In this document: piece by piece, positions 20,001-28,788 of the stretch
Layout of the letters: every line of letters begins with the position of its first letter
Numbering within the stretch: the stretch's first letter is position 1
From: Phycisphaerales bacterium
GTDB taxonomy: Bacteria; Planctomycetota; Phycisphaerae; Phycisphaerales; UBA1924
DNA length: 43,595 nt
Assembly: GCA_019750095.1 (NCBI GenBank)
Contig: JAIEOW010000073.1
Coordinates: forward strand, 1 to 43,595
Direction of reading: 5' to 3'
Made by a program: the position numbers and the translations under genes
Notes under the pieces: model-generated
Seen by the model: the letters and a program-made list of their open reading frames with translations, nothing else
What the model was told of the DNA's origin: nothing
The model's database searches: none

Positions 20001-21342
20001 GCGCGTTGAACTCGGCCTCTGAGTACAGGCGAACGCACACGCCGGGCTCGACGCGGCCGCAACGACCGGCACGCTGATTGGCGGAGGCACGGCTGATCGG
20101 CTCGATGGGCAATCGCTGCACCTTGATGCGCGGGGAGTAGCGACTGATGCGAGCGAGCCCGGAGTCAATCACGAAGCGGATGCCGGGCACGGTGAGCGAT
20201 GTCTCGGCGACGTTGGTGGCCAGGATGATCCTGCGACGACCTTTGTCTCGTTGAAAGACGCGTTGCTGCTCCTCGGAACTCAGACGTGCGAAGAGTGGGA
20301 TCACGTCCACGCGGTGAGCGGGGCGGAGCTGGTGCTTGCGGAGGGCTTCGGCAGTCTCACGAATCTCGCGTTCACCGGGGAGAAAGACCAGAATGTCACC
20401 GGGGTCGGACCGCTCGCCGTCGAGCAGGCTCAGTTCATCAACGGCACGCAGAATCGCCTGCTCAAGATCAAGGTCTTCCTCGCCCTCGTGTGGAGACTCG
20501 AGCGGGCGATAAACGATGTCCACCGGAAACGTTCGCCCCGACACTTCGATGACTGGGGGGCGCGCGCGGCCGGGCAGAGCGAAGTGATCGCTGAACCGCT
20601 GCGGATCGATCGTGGCGCTGGTGATGACGAGCTTGAGGTCTGGGCGTCGTGGAAGCAGTTGCCGGAGGTAGCCCAGCAGGAAGTCGATGTTCAGTGATCG
20701 CTCGTGGGCCTCGTCGATGATGATCGTGTCGTAGTTGTTGAGATAGCGATCGCCCTGCGTCTCGGCGAGCAAGATGCCGTCGGTCATCAGCTTGATCAGC
20801 GCGTGGTCGCCGGTGTGATCGGTGAATCGCACCTTGTAGCCGACGAGTCCGGCGGGGCCGATGGGCGTGCCGATCTCTTCGGCGATTCGTGCGGCGACCG
20901 AGCGAGCGGCGATGCGCCGGGGCTGGGTGTGCCCGATCATGCCGCGCACGCCGCGGCCCATTTCCAGCAGCATCTTCGGGAGCTGCGTGGTCTTGCCAGA
21001 ACCGGTGGCGCCACAGATCACGACCACTTGGTGCTCGCGCGCCGCGGCGATGATCTCATCGCGCCGGCCTGCAACGGGGAGCGACTCTGGATACGTGATC
21101 GCGGGCACGGCGTCACGCCGCGCTTGCAAGTGACCAGCGGCCCGATCGATCTGCTCACTGAGCATGGAGAGCTGAGCATCGAGCGATGCTGATCCGGCAT
21201 GCTCGCCGGAGGCATTATGGTGCCGCAGAGTGCGTTCAAGATGCTTCAGCCGCGCTCGAATGCGACGGGCGTCGGCGATGGCCAGGTCATCCAGCCGATG
21301 GACCAGCGCATCGAGGCGGACATGTGGAGGCGGAACAGACAC
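17098..21342 (-). CDS. hrpA: ATP-dependent RNA helicase HrpA (DEAH family)
   Basis: 1414-residue HrpA-type helicase. The motor has Walker A GATGSGKT (111-118), the PRRIAARSVA motif, the DEAH box (210-213), SAT (242-244) and motif VI ANQRAGRCGRVEPG. Helicase-associated and OB-fold regions follow, as does a long C-terminal half characteristic of bacterial HrpA (E. coli enzyme about 1300 residues). In E. coli HrpA acts on structured mRNAs and rescues stalled ribosomes. A GTG start at 21342 is used, and the first 85 residues are a charged helical lead. It is divergent from the S10-type peptidase, whose start is set after this one to avoid overlap. No unusual residue was noticed in the motor motifs. 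Confidence 0.93.
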   Translation of the reverse strand: MSVPPPHVRLDALVHRLDDLAIADARRIRARLKHLERTLRHHNASGEHAGSASLDAQLSMLSEQIDRAAGHLQARRDAVPAITYPESLPVAGRRDEIIAAAREHQVVVICGATGSGKTTQLPKMLLEMGRGVRGMIGHTQPRRIAARSVAARIAEEIGTPIGPAGLVGYKVRFTDHTGDHALIKLMTDGILLAETQGDRYLNNYDTIIIDEAHERSLNIDFLLGYLRQLLPRRPDLKLVITSATIDPQRFSDHFALPGRARPPVIEVSGRTFPVDIVYRPLESPHEGEEDLDLEQAILRAVDELSLLDGERSDPGDILVFLPGEREIRETAEALRKHQLRPAHRVDVIPLFARLSSEEQQRVFQRDKGRRRIILATNVAETSLTVPGIRFVIDSGLARISRYSPRIKVQRLPIEPISRASANQRAGRCGRVEPGVCVRLYSEAEFNARPDFTDPEILRTNLAAVILQMHALDLGDIEDFPFIQPPDPRNIRDGYDTLLEINALQSGGLRMTLTEIGRRLAKLPIDPRIGRMLLASEHERCLTEAMVVAAALSTQDPRERPIDRAAEADAKHALFREEGSDYLSALKLWRELHAQQKRLGGSAFRRWCREHFINYLRFREWHDIHHQLRELLNEMGLRPNDRPGRPDSVHRALLTGLLSSIGKRSDRSRAEIMAGEGEYDGARGVRCSIFPGSVLFQRDSAPTPQKRGGPPPEPKPRSPRWIMAGEIVKTTRTYARTCAAIQPAWIEELGAHLIKRTYAEPHWDADLARASAYETITLFGLEIVARRKVDFSTIDPNVSRTLLIHHALVSGEYMTNAKFFAHNHGLATQIKELQERARSRDLLADNAALFKFYDERLPRDVSNVKDFEQWRKRAEARDHAVLIMQKRDLLAPGKVEPPPEQYPDLLRVGDRDLLLEYKNDPAHPDDGVTLTLPVDLLPALSVQRLEWLVPGLLREKVETLLRELPKAVRVNFVPVGKHAEAALARMPFAKGDLLDALTSALREITGVFVAKDHWAIAMSKLPQHLFMNLRVLDAQKRVLSQGRDLAKIRRELRGQDEASLIKLPDGEYNRAGILIWDFGTLPESVDVAVPAHGRTMNLFPALTDEGALEEVSIRLYSDTARSKDAHRLGLRKLFFIQVRRECRSLVSTTPGIERLDILAISAEQAVPGCISAASVDGLKKGALREQLAELIAARAWEVSGPASSIDAAQAERDAAIRTKDAFDAAVNQRWNRIGQSGRDTLALAERILQEVATIGLLLGPKLQGPDELARLSSALGQNAGLLPAVVLDLRVQLAYLLAPRFWTSTPLPWLWQYPRYLGCIRRRLDKLTLLDASGHGGPARELKLLNELTPWWNKLRTRVEQGGSAARSDPELIHYRWMIEEYRIALWGDADGRQATLMPVSPKRLEQQWGRVRGE

Positions 21343-21432
21343 GTGCAGACGGTATGGGGATCACAAGCATTCGTCTGTGTCGCGCGGTACGCTGTGATCA
21401 CAGAAATCGCGAACCAAGACAAGGATTTTCCC

Positions 21433-22992
21433 GTGGCCAAACCATCGCCCGCCTCTACTACAGCCGTTGCTGCATCGGAAACCGCCAAGACGTCGTATGC
21501 CCCGCCACGCGGCGTGGAGCGGGCGCTGCCACTCCCGGGCGGCGGGCGCACGCGAACGCTCCGAGCGAGCGCGGATTGGATTCTTGTGCGCGAGCACGGC
21601 ATCCCTGCCGCGGAGGTGTTCTTTACTGCGTATCAGCTCGAGCGTTCCGGCGGAGCGAAGTCTGCGCAGCGTCCCGTGATGTTCCTGTTCAACGGCGGGC
21701 CGGGCGCCGCATCGGCGTTCTTGCATCTTGGCACGGCGGGTCCGATGCGGGTTGGGTTTCACTCCGACGGCCGGTCGCTGCCGCCGCCGGTACGGATGGA
21801 GCAGAACCACGAGCATTGGCTCGACTTTGCTGATCTGGTCTTTATCGATCCTGTGGGCACGGGGTTCAGTCGCACAGTGCACGAGGCGCGGCTGGAGCAG
21901 CAGGGACTTGATGTCGACGAGGAGAAGCGAGAGAAGCGCACGAAGGACTTGCCGGGAGTCACCAAGACGTTCTTCACGATCAAACGCGACATCGAGGTGC
22001 TTTGCGAATGCGTCTCGGCATGGCTCAGCCGATTCAATCGGTGGGAGAGCCCGGTGTACATCGCCGGCGAAAGCTATGGCGGGTTTCGCGTGGGCAAGCT
22101 GATGCGGGCGCTCCCCGAGCGGGGCGTTGGTCTGACGGGGGCGATCATGGTTTCACCGGCGATCGATTTTCTGTCGATCAACGGCACCGACTATGACGCG
22201 GCAACGTGGTTCACGAGCGTGCCATCGATGGCGCTCAGCGCCGCGGTTCATGGCAAGACCCGCGGGCGATTCGCACGGATGAAACCGGCGGAGCTTGCGA
22301 CCACCGCCGAGAGCTTTGCGATCGATGAGCTCGCCCCGCTGCTGCTGCATGGCGATCGTGCGCCGGCGGCGCGGCGCGATCGGACGCTGGGCACTCTGGC
22401 CGAGTTGATCGGGCTCAGTGCGGAGTTCGTGCGACGGAGCGGCGGCCGCATCAAGATCGATCAGTTCGTGCGCGAGTTGCTGCGTGAAGAAGGCCGCGTC
22501 TGCGGGTACTACGACGCGGCGATCACCGGGCCGAATGTCTTTCCTGATCGCGAGGGTGACGCGAGCCCCGATCCCACGCTGGCCGGGGTCATGTCGGCGT
22601 TCACGGCTGGGGCCAACGCGCTCTTGCGCGGGACGCTGGGCATCTCGACTTCTCGCGAATATGTGCTCGTGAATGATCAGGCATGGAAGTCCTGGGTTGA
22701 TGATCGGGCCGACGGGTACTGGGCGCGGCAGTTGGATTGTGCGGACGACATGCGGTATGGGCTCGCCATGAACCCATCGCTGCGGCTGTTGATCGCCCAT
22801 GGTCGCTATGACCTTGTGACCACCTATTTCGCGTCGGCACAGACGGTGGCGACGACGCGTCTGCCCGAAGAGCTGCGCAAGAACGTGGAACTGACCGTCT
22901 ACGACGGCGGGCACATGTTCTACACCTGGGATCGCTCACGAAAACTGGTTCAGGACGATGTCGGACGCCTCGTTCGCGGGATGAGCCGGTAG
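21433..22992 (+). CDS. Peptidase S10 (serine carboxypeptidase-like) family protein
   Basis: 519 residues with the alpha/beta-hydrolase core of S10 peptidases: FNGGPGAAS (86-94, oxyanion region), GESYGG with nucleophile Ser214, a late GRYD with Asp460 and DGGH with His494. S10 enzymes remove C-terminal residues, usually at acid pH in a secretory or lysosomal compartment. The start is set at the GTG at 21433, which has AAGGA eight bases upstream. An in-frame extension to 21199 would overlap hrpA and does not look like protein. No signal peptide or membrane segment is visible with either start, so the protein looks cytosolic, which is unusual for the family. A charged insertion (about 150-180) contains many Glu/Lys residues. 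Substrate unknown. Confidence 0.88.
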   Translation: MAKPSPASTTAVAASETAKTSYAPPRGVERALPLPGGGRTRTLRASADWILVREHGIPAAEVFFTAYQLERSGGAKSAQRPVMFLFNGGPGAASAFLHLGTAGPMRVGFHSDGRSLPPPVRMEQNHEHWLDFADLVFIDPVGTGFSRTVHEARLEQQGLDVDEEKREKRTKDLPGVTKTFFTIKRDIEVLCECVSAWLSRFNRWESPVYIAGESYGGFRVGKLMRALPERGVGLTGAIMVSPAIDFLSINGTDYDAATWFTSVPSMALSAAVHGKTRGRFARMKPAELATTAESFAIDELAPLLLHGDRAPAARRDRTLGTLAELIGLSAEFVRRSGGRIKIDQFVRELLREEGRVCGYYDAAITGPNVFPDREGDASPDPTLAGVMSAFTAGANALLRGTLGISTSREYVLVNDQAWKSWVDDRADGYWARQLDCADDMRYGLAMNPSLRLLIAHGRYDLVTTYFASAQTVATTRLPEELRKNVELTVYDGGHMFYTWDRSRKLVQDDVGRLVRGMSR

Positions 22993-23123
22993 CCATCGCG
23001 TTCTTTGCACACGGGCGCATGGGGCCGTGGAGCCGCATGCAGCCGGAGCCGACGATCGGCGTCTGTTCGACTATCCTCGTGGGTCGTTTGGTACCTTGCA
23101 CCCGATTCCTGGAGCCGACCGTC

Positions 23124-24353
23124 ATGGGTTGCCGCAACTGTTCATGCCAGAAGAGCGAGCACGCGCACGCCGTAGATACCCAGGGCCCGAGCGTGAGACA
23201 CGCTCAGCGTGTGCTGATCGGGCTGTCGGTGCTGGCGATCGCCGGCGCCGGGATCGCGTCGGCGCTCGCGCTGACCAGTTCCGAGCAGCCGACCACGGCC
23301 ACCCCCCCACCCACGCCCGCACAGTCCGCACCCAAACCTTCGGCAACGCCCGGCCATCCGACCGCCGCGGCCCCGCTCGCGGCTACGCCCGGGCTGATTC
23401 GCCACGGTCGCAAAGACCCAATCGCCAAGCCCGCTGGTGCGATCCGTGTGGCGACGTACAACATTGAGAACTTGTTCGATGTCGAGCAACCTGGCGTCGG
23501 CAGCGGCACCCCCACGCCGAGAAAACCCGATGAGCACCGCAAAGCGATCGCGGCGGCGATCAAGGCGATCGATGCCGATGTTCTGGCGCTGCAGGAGATC
23601 GCGTCCAAAGAGGTGCTGATCAAGTTCCGCGATGAGTACCTGAAGGATCTCGGCTACACGTATGTGTCCTCACTCGACGCCGGCGATGGACGCCAGATCG
23701 AACAGTCGGTACTCAGCCGCTTTCCTCTGAAGGACGAGTTGAACTGGCCCGACACCAAGTTAGATGCGGTGCACCCTGAGAAACTTGGACGGCGTGCCAA
23801 TCCTGATGCGGGAAAGCCGATTGAGATGGCACGATCGCCCCTGCGCGTGACGGTCACCGCAGCACCAAAGGACCCTGCGGGCAAGCCATACGACCTGACT
23901 CTGTTCGTGGTGCACCACAAGAGCGGCCCGTTTCACAGCTATCAGCGCGAGGCCGAGGCGGCCAAGGTGCTCTCACTCGCCAAGGGCTTTGAGAGCGAGC
24001 ACGCTGGCGCAAACATCGTGATTCTCGGCGACTTCAACGCCAAGCCGGACGAAAAGGCCGTCCAGACCTATTTGACCAGCGGGTTCATGGACCCATTCGG
24101 AGACCTCGTCGAGCGCAATGATCCGAGTGTGATCTCGCACGTCTCCGGGCGCGTGATCGATCACGTGCTGCTCAACTCGAACGCCGCGGGCGAACTCATC
24201 AAAGAGACGCGGTTCGTGCTCGGGACCATGCAGCGGCCAGAGGGCATGGATTGGCGCTCAACACTTCCGCCCGAGGGATACGCGAGTGATCACTATCCGG
24301 TGGTGATCGATCTGATGCCGATCGATAAACCCGCGGCGGCTCCGAAGAACTGA
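23124..24353 (+). CDS. Membrane-anchored endonuclease/exonuclease/phosphatase family protein
   Basis: 409 residues. A short N-terminal tail with Cys3, Cys6 and Cys8 (CRNCSC) precedes one membrane helix (about 28-50), a long Pro/Thr/Ala linker (52-100) and an EEP catalytic domain. The domain shows TYNIEN with Asn113, LQEI with the metal-binding Glu, VVHHKS, GDFNAKPDE and a final SDHYPVV. This is the DNase I/sphingomyelinase-like superfamily, whose members cut phosphodiester bonds in nucleic acids, lipids or inositol phosphates. The exact substrate cannot be told. The linker suggests that the enzyme reaches out from the membrane, outside the cytoplasm if the helix acts as a signal anchor. The ATG at 23124 is chosen because the upstream frame lacks protein character. 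It lies 131 bases after the peptidase gene and 56 before lysA. Confidence 0.85.
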   Translation: MGCRNCSCQKSEHAHAVDTQGPSVRHAQRVLIGLSVLAIAGAGIASALALTSSEQPTTATPPPTPAQSAPKPSATPGHPTAAAPLAATPGLIRHGRKDPIAKPAGAIRVATYNIENLFDVEQPGVGSGTPTPRKPDEHRKAIAAAIKAIDADVLALQEIASKEVLIKFRDEYLKDLGYTYVSSLDAGDGRQIEQSVLSRFPLKDELNWPDTKLDAVHPEKLGRRANPDAGKPIEMARSPLRVTVTAAPKDPAGKPYDLTLFVVHHKSGPFHSYQREAEAAKVLSLAKGFESEHAGANIVILGDFNAKPDEKAVQTYLTSGFMDPFGDLVERNDPSVISHVSGRVIDHVLLNSNAAGELIKETRFVLGTMQRPEGMDWRSTLPPEGYASDHYPVVIDLMPIDKPAAAPKN

Positions 24354-24409
24354 GCCGAACCGCTGGTGTGCTCCATCCTGAGTCCGAAGCAAGACGTACC
24401 CTCACCGCG

Positions 24410-25777
24410 ATGGACCACTTCAACTACGCCGACGGCCGATTGCGATGCGAGGGCGTGGACCTGACCGGCCTGGCATCGCGTGTCCGCACCCCAACGTACG
24501 TGTACTCCGCGGGGACGCTGCGACTGCACTACCAACGCCTGCGCGAGGCGTTCAGTGCACTCGATCCGCTGATCTGTTTCTCGGTCAAAAGCTGCTCCAA
24601 TCTTGGCGTGCTCAACACACTTGCTGAGCTTGGCGCGGGGATGGATGTCGTCTCGGGCGGCGAGCTGGCACGGGCACGGCTCGCCAAGGTACCCGCGAAT
24701 CGAATCGTCTTTGCCGGCGTCGGAAAGACCGAAAGCGAGATCATCGCCGCACTGGGTCGCCCGGGCGATGACGAACCCGCGGCGGGATACCAAGACCCGA
24801 TCGCCCTCTTCAACGTCGAGAGTGCGGGCGAGTTTGAACTGGTCTCAACGGTCGCCGCGAACCTGCGCGTCAAGGCGCGGGCCGCGCTGCGGGTGAATCC
24901 CGATGTTGATCCGGTGACGCATTCCTACACCACCACCGGCAAGGCCGAGACCAAGTTCGGCGTGGACATCGCCCGCGCACGCGAGTTCTTCAAGAGCTAT
25001 GACGGGCATCCATGGCTCAAGCTCTGCGGCGTTCATGTGCACCTGGGTTCACCGGTGTCTTCGACCGAGCCCTATGTGCAGGCGATCGCCAAGATCCTCA
25101 CCCTGATCGATGAACTGGAGAGCGTGGGGCACCGAATCGACGTGATCAACATCGGCGGCGGCTTTGCCGCTGACTATACCAGCGGGCAGGCACTTCCCGC
25201 CAAGGCCTATGCCGATGCCATCGTGCCGCTGTTGCGCGATCGGCTGGAGACCAAGTGGGCCAAGACCGGGCGCAAGACACAGATCGTTCTGGAACCCGGC
25301 CGCACCATCGCCGCCAACGCGGGCGTGCTGCTGACGCGGGTCCAGTACATCAAGACCTCGGGCAGCAAGAAGTTCCTGATCTGCGACGCCGGGATGCACA
25401 CGCTGGTTCGGCCCGCGCTCTATCAGGCGTTTCATTTCATTTGGCCCACGAGCGTCGCGCCGCAGCATGTGCCGATGGAACGCACCACCAAGCCGGGCGT
25501 TCCCGGCTTGGAAGAATGCGATGTCGTCGGACCGATCTGCGAGACGGGGGACTTTCTTGCTCGCGGGCGTGCCCTGCCGCCGGTCGCGCCGGGCGACGTG
25601 CTCTGTGTCTTCGGCGCCGGGGCCTATGGCATGAGCATGGCGAGCAGATACAACTCACAGCCTTTGCCTGCGGAGGTGCTTGTGGATGGCGTCCGCGCCC
25701 GAATCGTTCGGCGGCGCGAAACCTACGCGGACCTTGTGGCTCACGAGTTAGACCCCGAAGACATTCAGGGAGCGTGA
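24410..25777 (+). CDS. lysA: Diaminopimelate decarboxylase
   Basis: 455-residue PLP enzyme of fold type III that makes lysine from meso-diaminopimelate, the last step of lysine synthesis. FSVKSCSN carries the PLP lysine Lys60. HVHLGS, the phosphate-binding INIGGGFAADY, EPGRTI and CDVVGPICETGD (the C-E-x-G-D catalytic motif) follow in the right order, with GAYGMSM near the end. The length is slightly above the usual 420. The ATG at 24410 is chosen rather than an upstream in-frame GTG at 24368. Ornithine/arginine decarboxylases of the same fold are less likely because of the CETGD and GAYG motifs. It is not adjacent to dap genes here. Confidence 0.92.
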   Translation: MDHFNYADGRLRCEGVDLTGLASRVRTPTYVYSAGTLRLHYQRLREAFSALDPLICFSVKSCSNLGVLNTLAELGAGMDVVSGGELARARLAKVPANRIVFAGVGKTESEIIAALGRPGDDEPAAGYQDPIALFNVESAGEFELVSTVAANLRVKARAALRVNPDVDPVTHSYTTTGKAETKFGVDIARAREFFKSYDGHPWLKLCGVHVHLGSPVSSTEPYVQAIAKILTLIDELESVGHRIDVINIGGGFAADYTSGQALPAKAYADAIVPLLRDRLETKWAKTGRKTQIVLEPGRTIAANAGVLLTRVQYIKTSGSKKFLICDAGMHTLVRPALYQAFHFIWPTSVAPQHVPMERTTKPGVPGLEECDVVGPICETGDFLARGRALPPVAPGDVLCVFGAGAYGMSMASRYNSQPLPAEVLVDGVRARIVRRRETYADLVAHELDPEDIQGA

Positions 25778-25787
25778 GCTCATTCTG

Positions 25788-26180
25788 TCAGTTTGAGCCC
25801 GGAACACGGCATGAACCACCCTCGCAGCGCCGTCCGGGCAATCTCGGACGCAGCCACGCGAAAAGGCGGTAGATGGCATCGAACACCGGCCTAAGCACTG
25901 GCCAGCCGGTGGGCCTCAGAAGCCAGCCGTAACCGAGAAGGCCGTAAGCGGTTCGGAACACTTCCATCCCACTGACAATGCGGCCGTCTGGATGGACGCC
26001 GTGGATGGCCCCCATCACCTGCTCGTGCGTTCGCCCGAACCGCGCCGGATCAAAGCCCGGGGCGGCGATGTCGATGAAGGCCAACTGGCCCCGGCCGCGG
26101 TCCATCCGCTGCATGGCTCGGGCCTCGCGTGCGCAAAGTGGGCAGTCGCCGTCAATGAGAATGGTGAAGGGGGTGGACAT
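25788..26180 (-). CDS. DCC-family thiol-disulfide oxidoreductase-like protein (DUF393)
   Basis: 130-residue protein of the DCC family, named after the DxxCxxC motif seen here as DGDCPLC (residues 10-16). It has a thioredoxin-like fold and VHPDGRIVSGMEVFR in the middle, where the family has a similar G..G..A.. segment. A hydrophobic stretch (about 80-110) could associate with the membrane. Redox activity is inferred from the CPLC pair. The biological role of the family is poorly known. It ends 10 bases from the lysA stop (convergent) and lies 92 bases downstream of pyrC on the same strand. Confidence 0.85.
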   Translation of the reverse strand: MSTPFTILIDGDCPLCAREARAMQRMDRGRGQLAFIDIAAPGFDPARFGRTHEQVMGAIHGVHPDGRIVSGMEVFRTAYGLLGYGWLLRPTGWPVLRPVFDAIYRLFAWLRPRLPGRRCEGGSCRVPGSN

Positions 26181-26272
26181 CGTTCAAGAGGTAATTCGTC
26201 TCACCGGGGGCACCGATTCAGATTGCCCGATCGTTGGCTCACAATCCGTCGCGTTTCCCAGACTTCCGGGGG

Positions 26273-27676
26273 TTATCTCGCCCCCACAACACCCACTCGG
26301 CGATCAAGGACCACTTCACCCGCAATCACCGTCGCCACGGCTCGCCCGCGCACCTTCCACCCATCAAACGGGGTGTTTCGGCACAAGCTCAGGAACTTGC
26401 TGGCATCGATCGTCCACTCATGCTTGGGATCGATCACCGTGACATCGCCCGCTGCACCGACGTGCAATCGTCCCAGGCCAAGCCCAGAGCGGTGTACCCA
26501 GCCGAGCGCGGCGGCCCCGGGTCCACTGGGAGCATCGAGGCGATCCAAGCCGCAGAGCCGCGCGGGCTCGATGGTCATCATCGCGATCATGCGAGGCCAA
26601 TCGATCACGCCCGGCTCGATCAGCGCCTTGATGTAGAGCGCAAGGGCCGTTTCGATTCCGACGATGCCAAAGGGTGCGGCTTCAAAGTCGAGCGCCTTGC
26701 GATCCCGCGTGTGGGGAGCGTGATCGGTCGCCAGAATCGTGATCGTGCCGTCGGCGACGCCTTCAAGGATCGCGTTGATGTCGGTTTGCTCCCGCAGCGG
26801 CGGATTCATCTTCGCATTCGTCCAGTATCCACCATGCTTCAGCACTTCTTCGTGGGTGAGCAGCAAGTGATGCGGCGAGACCTCCGCCGAGACGGGCAGC
26901 CCTTCCTTGCGTGCCGCGCGGATGATCGCCACGCTCCCGCCGCTGGAGAGATGTTGCACGTGATACGGACACCCGATGCCGCGATTCAGCCGCACGTCGC
27001 GTTCGATCACGGTCTCTTCAGCGACCCGGGGCCACCCGCCGAGGCCGAGGGTGGTGGAGATGCTCCCCGCGTGCATGCTCGCCCCGCGCGTGAGCGACAT
27101 GTCCTGGCAGTGCTGCATAAGAGACAGCCCGGTGGGCTTGATGTAGCTGAGTGCGGTGCGCATGAGTCCGGCGGAGGCGACGCAATCGCCATCGTCGCTG
27201 AAGCCCACGGCTCCGGCCTTGGCCATGAGCATGATCTCGGCGAGTTCTTCCCCTTTGCGTCCCTTGCTGACCGCGCCGACCGGAAACACCCGCGCGCCGC
27301 GAGGCAGGCGGTTGCCCGTCTGCGGGTCCAGTTCCGCCGCCGTGTAGACGTACTCGATCATCGCATCATCATCAATCGCGGGCGTCGTGTTGGGCATGCA
27401 GCAGACGGTGGTGAACCCCCCGTCGGCGCTCGCCGCGGAGCCGGAACGAATCGTCTCGGCCTCTTCCATTCCCGGCTCGCGCAGATGCACGTGCGGATCG
27501 ATCAGCCCGGGGGTCACAATGCAATCGCCAGCATCAATGATCTGATCGGCGCGTGATCGATCCAGCTTGGGACCGACCGCGGCGACAATGCCGTCGGCGA
27601 TCGCGACGTCGGCGACCTGGTCCATTCCAGAGGCGGGGTCGATGACCCGACCATTGACGATGAGCACACTGGGCAT
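26273..27676 (-). CDS. pyrC: Dihydroorotase (class I)
   Basis: 467-residue dihydroorotase, which closes carbamoyl-aspartate to dihydroorotate in pyrimidine synthesis. The metal site begins DPHVHLREPG (His62, His64), then GFTTVCCMPNTTP. The catalytic aspartate is in ILATDHAPH. The N-terminal strand VNGRVIDPASGMD and the C-terminal beta-sandwich are typical of the amidohydrolase superfamily. Length and motifs match the class I (PyrC/PyrX-like) enzymes. With DHAPH and HLREPG both intact, an active enzyme rather than a structural homologue is expected. No pyrB lies beside it in this window. Confidence 0.92.
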   Translation of the reverse strand: MPSVLIVNGRVIDPASGMDQVADVAIADGIVAAVGPKLDRSRADQIIDAGDCIVTPGLIDPHVHLREPGMEEAETIRSGSAASADGGFTTVCCMPNTTPAIDDDAMIEYVYTAAELDPQTGNRLPRGARVFPVGAVSKGRKGEELAEIMLMAKAGAVGFSDDGDCVASAGLMRTALSYIKPTGLSLMQHCQDMSLTRGASMHAGSISTTLGLGGWPRVAEETVIERDVRLNRGIGCPYHVQHLSSGGSVAIIRAARKEGLPVSAEVSPHHLLLTHEEVLKHGGYWTNAKMNPPLREQTDINAILEGVADGTITILATDHAPHTRDRKALDFEAAPFGIVGIETALALYIKALIEPGVIDWPRMIAMMTIEPARLCGLDRLDAPSGPGAAALGWVHRSGLGLGRLHVGAAGDVTVIDPKHEWTIDASKFLSLCRNTPFDGWKVRGRAVATVIAGEVVLDRRVGVVGAR

Positions 27677-27768
27677 GGCTCAGGATATCTCCCGAGCGGG
27701 CGGCGAGATACACAACAGAAGCGTTTCACCCCTGCACTTGGCACGTTCACCACATGACGCAAGCCGCA

Positions 27769-28779
27769 CTATCTCTCCAGCCATCCCATCGCCCGCAGCT
27801 CGGCCACCGGCTCATCGAAGGAGCACGATCCGTACGACAACGCGAAGTTGTCGCGTGTCCGTTCGATCATCTCCAGATCGACGTGGAACTTGCCCCAGCG
27901 CAGCTCGTAGTCATCGAGCACAAAGGCCTTGGGATCGGTCTCTAGCAGCACGCGCTCGGCGGTCGCCGTGTCGATCCGCAAAGCATGCACCAGCGTCGCG
28001 GCGACGAACACGTTCACAAAGCCGTGCATCGTCCCCTTGGCGCATCCAGGCTCATACGTCAGCGGATACTCTGCCCGAATGGCGTGATGCAGGCCCGCCG
28101 TCGCCTTGATCGGCACCTCGGCCGCATGGCACGCGACGAGGAACGCAGCCACGTTCTTCGCCGCCGGAAACGCGTCGGCCGTCACGCCACCGGTGCGCAC
28201 CTTGGCCCCGGCCTCTGCGCCAGCAAGCGCGGCGATCGCCCCACGCAGGTCGGTCGCCGCCTCACCGGCCTGCACAGCCAGCTCGAAAAATGGAAAGACC
28301 CCCTGGGCCATGATGTCCAACGTGTTCTCGATGAACGCCGCGCTGGGCGATGGGTCGCTCGCGCTGGTCGCGGGGACTTTGATTTCCATGGCATCGATCA
28401 CCGCGTGCCCGGCACCTTTGCGAGCATGGCGATCGTTGAACGCGAAGATCGCGTCCAGGTCCTTGTCGACATCTTCGCTCAGCACCGACAGCGGCCACGG
28501 ATCCTCCTCGCCGCTGCGGGGAAGAAGGGACTCCGCGGCTTTCTCAAACTCCGCGAGTCGGGCCATCGGCACGATAAACCGCCCGAGCATCCACGCCTCA
28601 TCACGCGCAAGAAACTCGGCGTACGCCGCGACCGACTTCTCCATCGCCAGCTTCGCGGGCGGGAAGAGCCCGGCATAGTCAATGAGCCCGGACATCAGCC
28701 CGTGAACGGGCCGAATCTCGGGGCGATTCCGCTGGATCGGGGTCGTGCGTGCGGAATCCGCGTTCGGGGTGCTGCTCAT
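27769..28779 (-). CDS. Conserved-looking protein of unknown function
   Basis: 336-residue soluble protein, not recognised. Codon use and length support a real gene. Visible features are SGLIDYAGLFPPAKL (about 29-43), an acidic patch EDVDKDLDAIFAF and a mixed alpha/beta pattern with AVIDAMEIKVP, FFELAV, TGGVTADAFP and IKATAGLHHAIR, followed by HGFVNVFVA. The alternating strand/helix order with charged residues at strand ends (EIK, FFEL, KATAGLHH) is suggestive of a TIM-barrel enzyme. That is an impression only. It starts 9 bases after the MFS gene stop on the same strand, so the two are probably co-transcribed and may share a substrate. Confidence 0.7.
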   Translation of the reverse strand: MSSTPNADSARTTPIQRNRPEIRPVHGLMSGLIDYAGLFPPAKLAMEKSVAAYAEFLARDEAWMLGRFIVPMARLAEFEKAAESLLPRSGEEDPWPLSVLSEDVDKDLDAIFAFNDRHARKGAGHAVIDAMEIKVPATSASDPSPSAAFIENTLDIMAQGVFPFFELAVQAGEAATDLRGAIAALAGAEAGAKVRTGGVTADAFPAAKNVAAFLVACHAAEVPIKATAGLHHAIRAEYPLTYEPGCAKGTMHGFVNVFVAATLVHALRIDTATAERVLLETDPKAFVLDDYELRWGKFHVDLEMIERTRDNFALSYGSCSFDEPVAELRAMGWLER

Positions 28780-28788
28780 GCACCGATG

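Noticed and set aside
21199..21432. N-terminal extension of the S10-type peptidase
   Set aside because: It overlaps the hrpA start on the opposite strand, has no signal peptide and no good ribosome site; the GTG at 21433 has one.
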